Below are positions 1 through 5,679 of a DNA stretch of 8,179 nucleotides, one piece after another (position 1 is the stretch's first letter; each line of letters opens with the position of its first letter). The stretch spans positions 1-8,179 of the forward strand of contig JAEZWE010000159.1 in assembly GCA_023420435.1 (NCBI GenBank). Direction: 5' to 3'. A program made the position numbers and the translations under genes. A model generated the notes under the pieces. It worked only from the letters and a program-made list of their open reading frames with translations. It made no database searches and was not told where the DNA came from. This DNA is from Bacteroidota bacterium (lineage in GTDB: Bacteria > Bacteroidota > Bacteroidia > Flavobacteriales > Weeksellaceae).

Positions 1-1
1 T

Positions 2-1498
2 GACAAAGCAATTGCCATTATCCGTAAAGCGGCAACTCCACAGGAAGCGAAAGAAGGTTTGATGGAAGAATTCGAGCTTTCTGATATTCAAGCACAAGCA
101 ATTTTGGATTTAAGATTGGCTCGTCTTACCGGAATGGAGCTCGACAAAATTCGTGCTGAGTATGAAGAAATTATGGCTTTAATCAAAGATTTGGAAGATA
201 TCTTGAGCAACGAACCAAGACGTTACCAAATCATCAAAGACGAACTTCTTGAAGTAAAAGAAAAATACGGTGACGAAAGAAGAACAGAAATCGATTATGC
301 AGGTGGAGATATGTCCATCGAAGATTTTATCCCGAACGAAACTGTAGTTTTAACAATTTCTCATGCAGGTTACATCAAAAGAACTTCACTTTCGGAATAT
401 AAAATCCAATCTAGAGGAGGTGTAGGAAATAGAGCTGCAACAACAAGAGATGAAGATTTCTTGGAGTACATTGTTTCCGCAACCAATCACCAGTATATGT
501 TGTTCTTTACAGAAAAAGGAAAATGTTATTGGTTAAGAGTTTTCGAAATTCCTGAAGGTTCTAAAACGGCAAAAGGAAGAGCGGTTCAAAATTTAATTAA
601 TATTGAACCAGACGATAAAATTAAAGCCTACATTAGAACGAATGATTTGAAAGATGTTGAGTATGTAAATGCAATGTCAGTCGTGATGATTACCAAAAAC
701 GGAACCGTAAAGAAAACTTCTTTGGAAGCGTATTCAAGACCAAGAACAAACGGGATTAATGCTATTGAAATCCGTGATAACGATCAACTTTTGGGAGCAT
801 ACCTTACAAATGGAAATTCCCAAATTATGATTGCTACAAAAAATGGAAAATGTATCCGTTTTGAAGAGGAAAAAGTTCGTGAAGTTGGTCGTGGTTCCAT
901 CGGTGTTCGTGGAATTACCTTAGAAGATGGTGATGAAGTAATAGGAATGATTGTTGTGAATGACGTAGAGCAAGAAACTGTTTTGGTGGTTTCTGAAAGA
1001 GGGTACGGAAAAAGAACAGCTGTTGAAGATTACCGAATTACCAACCGAGGCGGAAAAGGAGTAATCACTTTAAATATTACCGAGAAAACAGGAAATTTAA
1101 TTGCCATTCAAAACGTAACGGATGAAGATGGTTTAATGATTATCAACAAATCCGGAGTTGCGATAAGAATGGGGATGGATGCGATGCGAGTAATGGGTAG
1201 AAATACGCAAGGTGTAAAAGTAATCAACCTTAAAAATAACGATGAAATCGCCGCCATTGCAAAAGTGGAAATGGATAAAGAAGTTGAAGAAGAAGCAAAT
1301 GAGGAAGAAAATTCTGAAAATTTACCAAATGCAACGACCAGTGATGTTGTAGTATTTAAAGATTCGCCACAAACCGGAGATAATGCAGTGAGCAATACCG
1401 GAGATGAAGCTTATCTTAAAAAAATCGAGAAAGAAGAAGAAAAAGAAAACAAACGTATAGAAGAAGAAAATGATTCTGAAGAATCACCAGAAGAATAA
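2..1498 (+). CDS. gyrA: DNA gyrase subunit A, C-terminal part (5' end outside the window)
   Basis: GyrA is the DNA-cutting and DNA-wrapping subunit of the A2B2 topoisomerase that introduces negative supercoils in the cytoplasm. The frame is open to the left edge, so the ATG at 62 is internal. About 498 residues are visible of a protein usually 820-880 long; the catalytic tyrosine domain is missing. The first ~50 codons hold the conserved end of the breakage-reunion domain and coiled coil (QAILDLRLARLTG, from nt 89). The beta-pinwheel C-terminal domain follows, from about nt 330 to 1260. It carries the GyrA-box QSRGGVG (407-427) and repeated blade signatures such as KNGTVKKTSL, ERGYGKRTAVEDY, NRGGKG (1043-1060) and GRNTQGV. 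The GyrA-box and the pinwheel ending in an acidic tail favour gyrase over ParC. A Glu/Lys-rich acidic tail of nearly 80 residues starts near 1262. The next gene begins 20 bases after the stop with no terminator between, so the two are probably co-transcribed. Confidence 0.97.
   Translation, partial: DKAIAIIRKAATPQEAKEGLMEEFELSDIQAQAILDLRLARLTGMELDKIRAEYEEIMALIKDLEDILSNEPRRYQIIKDELLEVKEKYGDERRTEIDYAGGDMSIEDFIPNETVVLTISHAGYIKRTSLSEYKIQSRGGVGNRAATTRDEDFLEYIVSATNHQYMLFFTEKGKCYWLRVFEIPEGSKTAKGRAVQNLINIEPDDKIKAYIRTNDLKDVEYVNAMSVVMITKNGTVKKTSLEAYSRPRTNGINAIEIRDNDQLLGAYLTNGNSQIMIATKNGKCIRFEEEKVREVGRGSIGVRGITLEDGDEVIGMIVVNDVEQETVLVVSERGYGKRTAVEDYRITNRGGKGVITLNITEKTGNLIAIQNVTDEDGLMIINKSGVAIRMGMDAMRVMGRNTQGVKVINLKNNDEIAAIAKVEMDKEVEEEANEEENSENLPNATTSDVVVFKDSPQTGDNAVSNTGDEAYLKKIEKEEEKENKRIEEENDSEESPEE
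407..427 (+). other. GyrA-box motif in the gyrase C-terminal domain
   Basis: These seven codons encode QSRGGVG, aligning with the GyrA-box (consensus QRRGGKG) in the first blade of the pinwheel. From the family, this loop is needed for wrapping DNA and for supercoiling, as opposed to mere relaxation. Here the second residue is Ser and the sixth is Val instead of basic residues. A second box-like loop, NRGGKG, lies at 1043-1060 in a later blade and keeps the Lys. Confidence 0.8.
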
Positions 1499-1518
1499 TT
1501 TTAACCCATCATAAACCA

Positions 1519-2901
1519 ATGAAAAAAATATTTTTAAGCTTGGCAATGGTTTCTGCAACTCTTGCTTTTGCACAAAAAAAAGAAATTCAAGCGGCTTTTA
1601 AAGCAGCAGAATCTGGAGATGTTAGCAGTGTTAATTCCCAAATTTCGGCAGCTGAAAATTCTTTGGGAGGTAAAACCTACTTATTGGAACCTGAAGTTTT
1701 GGAACAATATTATTTTGCAAAAGGATTTTCTTTATTAAAATCCGGAAAAGCTTTAGAAGGTGCTTCTTATCTTGCAAAAATTAACGATTTGGGAAAATCA
1801 AAAATTTATACAGGAAAAGATGCTTCAAAAAATAAAGTTTATTTTGTTGGGAAAAATGCTGCAGATGCCTCAGGAATTTCTGGTCTTAAAGAAGAAAATT
1901 ATACCCCAACAACAGCTGCTAAATTAAATGCTTTGGTCAATCCGTTGGTTCAAGGTGCAAGTAAAGCTGCTATTGATGCTTATAATTCAAAGAATTATGC
2001 TTTAGCTGGTGATAAATTTAAAGAAACTTATTACTTGTATAAAGCGGCAGGAACCGATGATAAAACCCAGTTGATGAATTCGGCTTTGTCTTATTCCAAT
2101 GCAGAAAAACTCAATGAAACTGCTGAAATTTATACTGATTTAATCAATTCCGGTTATACAGGTGTTGAAACTTCTTATACCGCAAAAAATAAAAAAACAG
2201 GTGCTGTAGAAGCTTTTGATAAGTCGACTTGGGAAACTTTGAAAAAAACCACGGCTTCGGATTACAGCGATTTTAATATTGAAAAATCCAAAAGTGTTGA
2301 AAAAGAGCTTTATCAGATGAATGCCAGAACACTTTATAATTTAAAGCGCTACGACGAATCTATCAACATTACGAATAAAGGTTTAGCCAAATTTCCTAAT
2401 GATCCTACCTTAATGAACATTAAAGGAATGTCTTATTATGCATCAGGAAAAGCTTCAGAATTTATCGATGTTTTGAAAGCGCAGGTTGCTTCCAATCCAA
2501 AAGATTTTGAAAGTTGGTACAACTTGGGCGTTATGCAAAATAGCGCAAAACAAACTGCGGATGCTGAAAATTCTTTCAAAAAAACCATTGAAATAAAACC
2601 GGATTACATCAGTGCTTATCAAAACCTTACTTTTTTGGTGATGGGAGACGATGAAAACGCCATAAAAGAAATTGAAGCCAATAAAAAATCCGGAAAAACA
2701 GATTTGTACAACAAAATGCGTGAAGAAAGAAGAACCCGTTTTGCCAATGCAATTCCTTATGCTGAAAAGTGGCACAACCTAGATCCAAATAATATTGAAG
2801 TCGTAACTTTATTGAAAGGTCTTTATATTACTACCCAAAACGAAGCTAAAGTAGCAGAATATAAGGCTAAAGAAAATGCTCTAAAAGCTCAGGGAAAATA
2901 A
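1519..2901 (+). CDS. Exported tetratricopeptide-repeat protein
   Basis: A 460-residue protein with a clear Sec signal peptide: Lys-Lys after Met1, a hydrophobic core, and likely cleavage between A18 and Q19 (motif AFA-Q). There is no lipobox Cys and no later membrane segment, so the mature protein is probably periplasmic. Helical repeats of TPR type fill most of the chain, roughly at residues 151-175, 185-210, 263-294, 296-327 and 330-363. The best is the one starting SWYNLGVMQNSAKQTADAEN and ending near IEIKPDY. The N-terminal ~130 residues are helical and more divergent. TPR domains act as protein-protein scaffolds; the partner is unknown and no catalytic motif is visible. The ATG at 1519 is supported by the signal peptide directly after it; no Shine-Dalgarno is present, as is normal in this phylum. 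It follows gyrA by 20 bases and is followed by a strong terminator, so it is probably expressed with gyrA. I recall a TPR gene beside gyrA in other Flavobacteriia, but this was not checked here. Confidence 0.92.
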   Translation: MKKIFLSLAMVSATLAFAQKKEIQAAFKAAESGDVSSVNSQISAAENSLGGKTYLLEPEVLEQYYFAKGFSLLKSGKALEGASYLAKINDLGKSKIYTGKDASKNKVYFVGKNAADASGISGLKEENYTPTTAAKLNALVNPLVQGASKAAIDAYNSKNYALAGDKFKETYYLYKAAGTDDKTQLMNSALSYSNAEKLNETAEIYTDLINSGYTGVETSYTAKNKKTGAVEAFDKSTWETLKKTTASDYSDFNIEKSKSVEKELYQMNARTLYNLKRYDESINITNKGLAKFPNDPTLMNIKGMSYYASGKASEFIDVLKAQVASNPKDFESWYNLGVMQNSAKQTADAENSFKKTIEIKPDYISAYQNLTFLVMGDDENAIKEIEANKKSGKTDLYNKMREERRTRFANAIPYAEKWHNLDPNNIEVVTLLKGLYITTQNEAKVAEYKAKENALKAQGK

Positions 2902-2923
2902 TTTTTTCAATTTTTTAAAATAT

Positions 2924-2952
2924 AAAATCGGCAATTTTGCCGATTTTTTTTT
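2924..2952 (+). terminator. Rho-independent terminator after gyrA-TPR, probably bidirectional
   Basis: A perfect 10-bp inverted repeat, AAAATCGGCA (2924-2933) and TGCCGATTTT (2938-2947), has a 4-base loop. The T-run covers 2944-2952. It lies 22 bases after the TPR stop codon. On the minus strand the same hairpin starts 3 bases beyond the stop of the convergent HD-domain gene and is followed by T-rich sequence (TTTTATATTTT), so it can probably stop transcription from both sides. Confidence 0.88.
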
Positions 2953-3394
2953 AATATTTTTCGATTAGATATTGATACGCTTTCATGTATTTATTCAGCC
3001 TTTTCAAATCTTTTTCAGAGATTGGGCGGTTAAAACGTCTCAAATCCATGTTATCACGAAGGTCATTTAGTTTTACTGCAATGGAAAGAGGAGACTTTTC
3101 GGTTCGCTTTATAAAATCTTCATAATTTTCTTCGGGAGTTAATTTGGTGAGGCATTTTATAGCAAATAAAATATACTCTGGGAAACCTTCATTTTTTAAA
3201 AATTCAAAATCGTATTCCGGACAGTCTTCTACCACGTCATGCAAAACACCAACTATTTTTTCATCCAATGTTTTGCCATAATCCATAACCCGCATTACAT
3301 GACCAATGTAAGGAGCATCGTATTTATCGGTTTGATTTTTATGAGCTTTGTCAGCAATTTTTATGGCTTTGTGCAATAGTTTTTCCTTCATCAT
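2951..3394 (-). CDS. Stand-alone HD-domain phosphohydrolase, RelA/SpoT-hydrolase-like
   Basis: A 147-residue cytoplasmic protein built only of an HD-type metal-dependent hydrolase domain. Numbering from the chosen ATG, the visible signature is H32 (in PYIGH), H52-D53 with E56-D57 (in LHDVVED) and D111 with N115 (in KLNDLRDN). These match the (p)ppGpp hydrolase half of RelA/SpoT and the small alarmone hydrolases (Mesh1/SAH type), where the His/Asp residues bind Mn2+ and Glu-Asp is catalytic. No synthetase, TGS or ACT domain is present. The segment before PYI reads TDKYDA, where Rel enzymes have an Arg that stacks on guanine, so ppGpp as substrate is uncertain; another nucleotide or phosphate ester is possible. 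The frame extends to a TTG at 3412, but two adjacent ATG codons (3392-3394 and 3389-3391) are likelier starts, because a -7 promoter-like box lies at 3414-3421. Convergent with the TPR gene. Confidence 0.85.
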   Translation of the reverse strand: MMKEKLLHKAIKIADKAHKNQTDKYDAPYIGHVMRVMDYGKTLDEKIVGVLHDVVEDCPEYDFEFLKNEGFPEYILFAIKCLTKLTPEENYEDFIKRTEKSPLSIAVKLNDLRDNMDLRRFNRPISEKDLKRLNKYMKAYQYLIEKY

Positions 3395-3413
3395 TTTTAA
3401 TTTGAATTTCAAA

Positions 3414-3421
3414 CAAAAATA
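3414..3421 (-). promoter_or_regulatory. Candidate Bacteroidota -7 box for the HD-domain gene
   Basis: On the minus strand these bases read TATTTTTG, a full match to the TAnnTTTG -7 element known from Bacteroides and Flavobacterium. It lies 19 bases before the first ATG of the HD-domain gene, which would leave a very short leader and place the TTG at 3412 outside the transcript. No good -33 TTG-type element is seen at the usual spacing, and the region is so A/T-rich that a chance match is possible. Confidence 0.35.
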
Positions 3422-3450
3422 AAAAATGCTCCAAAATTTTGGAACATTTT
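3414..3450 (-). terminator. Hairpin terminator of the small secreted-protein gene
   Basis: The arms around 3423-3450 form a long hairpin: the palindrome TCCAAAATTTTGGA (3430-3443), one mismatch (3429/3444), then six further pairs (3423-3428 with 3445-3450). On the minus strand it begins 2 bases after the stop codon at 3453-3455 and runs into TTTTTTATTTTTG, a typical T-tract. The stem is A/T-rich, so weaker than the other two terminators in the window. Its T-tract overlaps the candidate promoter of the next gene. Confidence 0.7.
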
Positions 3451-3452
3451 AT

Positions 3453-3791
3453 TTACTTATTTATCTCAGATTTTTCGTTGGGATCCATGATTTTTATTTT
3501 TTGTCTTTTTTCTAAATTTTTATTAGGAATTGGGATCATTTTTTCAAGTTCAGGCTTTTTGCATAAGATTGAATAAAGTTCTAAATTTTCCTGTTTTTTC
3601 ACTAAAATTTGGTAAATCGTACTGTCGTTTTTTGCCAACTTTTGATCCAACTGAATCTTTCTAAAATCTTCAGTGTTGAATTTTTTTAATTTAATGGAAT
3701 CCTGCTTCAAATCCGGAAATATTGAAGTTTCAGCTTCTTGAGAAAAAACAAAACATGAAGCTAAAACAAAGGAAAAAGTTAAGATTTTCAT
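3453..3791 (-). CDS. Small exported hypothetical protein (possible lipoprotein)
   Basis: I do not recognise this 112-residue protein. It starts with a clear export signal: Lys2, then a hydrophobic stretch to about residue 17, ending FVFSQ. Cleavage by signal peptidase I between S17 and Q18 fits the usual pattern of this group. However, residues 10-13 read LASC, which also satisfies a lipobox and could make C13 a lipid anchor; the hydrophobic residues after C13 argue against this. The mature part is about 95 residues, highly charged (many Lys, Glu, Asp), with predicted-looking helical stretches at 35-70 and no transmembrane segment. It has a second cysteine (C77 in SILCKK). The start ATG is fixed by the signal peptide. 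It lies between two hairpin terminators, so it is probably transcribed alone. No function is claimed. Confidence 0.72.
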   Translation of the reverse strand: MKILTFSFVLASCFVFSQEAETSIFPDLKQDSIKLKKFNTEDFRKIQLDQKLAKNDSTIYQILVKKQENLELYSILCKKPELEKMIPIPNKNLEKRQKIKIMDPNEKSEINK

Positions 3792-3814
3792 TTTTCTATT
3801 TTAAGTAAAATTAC

Positions 3815-3848
3815 AAAAAAAACGCTCCGAAAAAAAATCCGGAGCGTT
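3815..3848 (-). terminator. Strong Rho-independent terminator of the fadNAE operon
   Basis: On the minus strand a perfect 9-bp GC-rich stem, AACGCTCCG and CGGAGCGTT (plus-strand arms 3840-3848 and 3821-3829), with a 10-base T-rich loop, is followed by eight consecutive T (3822-3815). It begins 22 bases after the fadE stop codon and separates the operon from the small exported-protein gene downstream. Confidence 0.92.
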
Positions 3849-3870
3849 CACAAACCACATATTAAATGAA

Positions 3871-5661
3871 TTAATATGATCCTTTTTCCACGAAATGTGC
3901 TGCAACTTTTTCTGTTAAAGCCACAACATTTGGTGTATTGGTGTATTTTGTAAATCTTCTCAATCCGGAAAGCATCATTCTTTGTTCGTCGCCTTCTGCG
4001 AAAGAAACAATTCCTTCTTTTGCTGCGGAAATAATGGCTTCAACGGCTTTGTAAAGATTTAACTGAGCCATTGCTGCTTCCACAGAATCAGGTGAAAATG
4101 ATTTTTCTGCTCTTAAAACAGCAGATTCTGCCATGTAGATTTGGTTCAAAATTTCGGAAGCGTTGAGCAATAAATGCTGTTGCTTTTCTATTTCGGTCAT
4201 GAATTTTTGAAGCGCCGCTCCAGAAACCATCAAGAAAACTTTTTTCAAGTTGGCGATTAGAGCTTTTTCTTCTGACATAAATGCAGAATAATCCGGGACT
4301 TCAAAACTCGGAATGGTCATTAATTCTTTGGAAATTGCCATTGCTGGAGAAAGTAAATCAAGTTGACCTTTCATCGCTCTTTTAATCAACATTCCTACCG
4401 CTAAAAGTCGGTTGATTTCGTTGGTTCCTTCGTAGATTCTTCCGATTCTGGCATCTCTCCACGCGGCTTCCATTGGTGCATCTTCAGAGAAACCCATTCC
4501 TCCGTAAACCTGAATTCCTTCGTCTGCTGTTTTTTGTGTTAAATCAGAAACAAAAACTTTTAAGATTGATGCTTCAACTGCAAATTCTTCAACACCTTTT
4601 AATTCAGCTTCTTGGTGGTTCATTCCACCCGCAACCAATTCTTCAATTTTGTCCTCAACATCTTTTGCAGCTCTGTAAGATCCGGCTTCACAAACGAAAA
4701 TTCCGGTAGCCATTTCTGCGATTTTTTTGCGGATTGCTCCAAAAGTTGAAATAGAAACACCAAACTGTTTTCTTTCATTCGCATATTGAATTGAATGATT
4801 GGTGATTCTTCTCTGTCCATCTAAGTTTGCAGCTGCAAGCTTAATTCTACCAACATTTAAAGCATTCAAAGCGATTTTGAAACCGTTGTTTCTTTCACCC
4901 AAAAGATTTTCAACAGGAACTTTCATATCGTTGAAGAAAACCTGACGAGTAGAAGACGAACGGATTCCTAATTTGTGCTCTTCCTCTCCGAAAGTCAAAG
5001 ATTCAGGATTTTCAAGTTCGCTTCTGTTTACAACGAAACCGGTGATATTCTTATCGTCATCAATTTTCGCGAAGAATGTGAAAGTGTCTGCAAAACCTGC
5101 ATTAGAAATCCACATTTTCTGACCGTTGATGATATAATGTTTTCCGTCTTCGGAAAGCCTTGCTTTTGTTTTTCCTGAATTGGCATCGGAACCTGCATCA
5201 GGTTCAGTTAAGCAATAGGCTCCGAATTTTGTTCCTGCCGCTAAATCCGGTAAATATTTTTTCTTTTGCTCTTCAGTTCCGTAAAGTAGAATAGGAAGCG
5301 TCCCGATTCCGGTGTGTGCTCCATAAGCCGTTGCCAAAGAACCGTTTGCTCCGGAAGCCACGTCGCAAGCCAACATTGTGGTTACGAACCCCATTCCAAG
5401 TCCACCGTATTCTTCTGGAACGGCAACTCCCAAAACGCCCATTTCGCCCAATTTACGCATACATTCTTCAGTCAATGCATAATCTTTATGTTCGAAACGT
5501 TCGTGGTGCGGAACTACTTCTCTGTCGATAAATTCTCTGATGGAATCACGAAGCATTTTTTGCTCCTCGTTCAAATTTTCTAAAGTGAAAATGTCACTTG
5601 CAGGAGTTTCCGTAATCAAGAAATCTCCGCCTACTAATGATTTTGTTGTTGTATCGCTCAT
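3871..5661 (-). CDS. fadE: Acyl-CoA dehydrogenase, VLCAD/FadE type with C-terminal extension
   Basis: An FAD enzyme that catalyses the first step of beta-oxidation, acyl-CoA to trans-2-enoyl-CoA, passing electrons to an electron-transfer flavoprotein. The 596-residue protein has an N-terminal helical domain (about 30-145), the beta-barrel with FAD/substrate motifs CLTEPDAGSD (150-159) and KMWISNAG (182-189), and a C-terminal helical domain with NERKQFG and QVYGGMGF (384-391). The catalytic base is E411 in IYEGTNEI. About 160-180 extra helical residues follow the common ~380-residue acyl-CoA dehydrogenase fold, as in mitochondrial VLCAD/ACAD9 and B. subtilis FadE (about 594 residues), which favours long-chain substrates. 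All expected key residues are present, with no frameshift. It is last in the operon, 18 bases after fadA, and is followed by a strong terminator. The chain-length preference is inferred from family resemblance only. Confidence 0.95.
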   Translation of the reverse strand: MSDTTTKSLVGGDFLITETPASDIFTLENLNEEQKMLRDSIREFIDREVVPHHERFEHKDYALTEECMRKLGEMGVLGVAVPEEYGGLGMGFVTTMLACDVASGANGSLATAYGAHTGIGTLPILLYGTEEQKKKYLPDLAAGTKFGAYCLTEPDAGSDANSGKTKARLSEDGKHYIINGQKMWISNAGFADTFTFFAKIDDDKNITGFVVNRSELENPESLTFGEEEHKLGIRSSSTRQVFFNDMKVPVENLLGERNNGFKIALNALNVGRIKLAAANLDGQRRITNHSIQYANERKQFGVSISTFGAIRKKIAEMATGIFVCEAGSYRAAKDVEDKIEELVAGGMNHQEAELKGVEEFAVEASILKVFVSDLTQKTADEGIQVYGGMGFSEDAPMEAAWRDARIGRIYEGTNEINRLLAVGMLIKRAMKGQLDLLSPAMAISKELMTIPSFEVPDYSAFMSEEKALIANLKKVFLMVSGAALQKFMTEIEKQQHLLLNASEILNQIYMAESAVLRAEKSFSPDSVEAAMAQLNLYKAVEAIISAAKEGIVSFAEGDEQRMMLSGLRRFTKYTNTPNVVALTEKVAAHFVEKGSY

Positions 5662-5679
5662 TGTTTAATTATTTAAATT

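Noticed and set aside
59..64. Apparent TTG/ATG start of gyrA
   Set aside because: The frame is open to the left edge and the upstream codons (DKAIAIIRKAATPQEAKEG) continue the GyrA sequence, so this is internal to a truncated gene.
1108..1395. 95-codon minus-strand frame inside gyrA
   Set aside because: Its Ser/Leu-rich protein is the mirror of the Glu/Lys-rich GyrA tail; no family match or start signals.
3423..3450. Palindrome as a regulator operator
   Set aside because: Position right after a stop codon and a T-tract on the minus strand fit a terminator better; no second copy of the palindrome was noticed in the window.
3806..3813. TAATTTTA on the minus strand as a -7 box for the small exported protein
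   Set aside because: It lacks the final G of TAnnTTTG, has no -33 element at the usual distance, and sits in very A/T-rich DNA; too weak to list.
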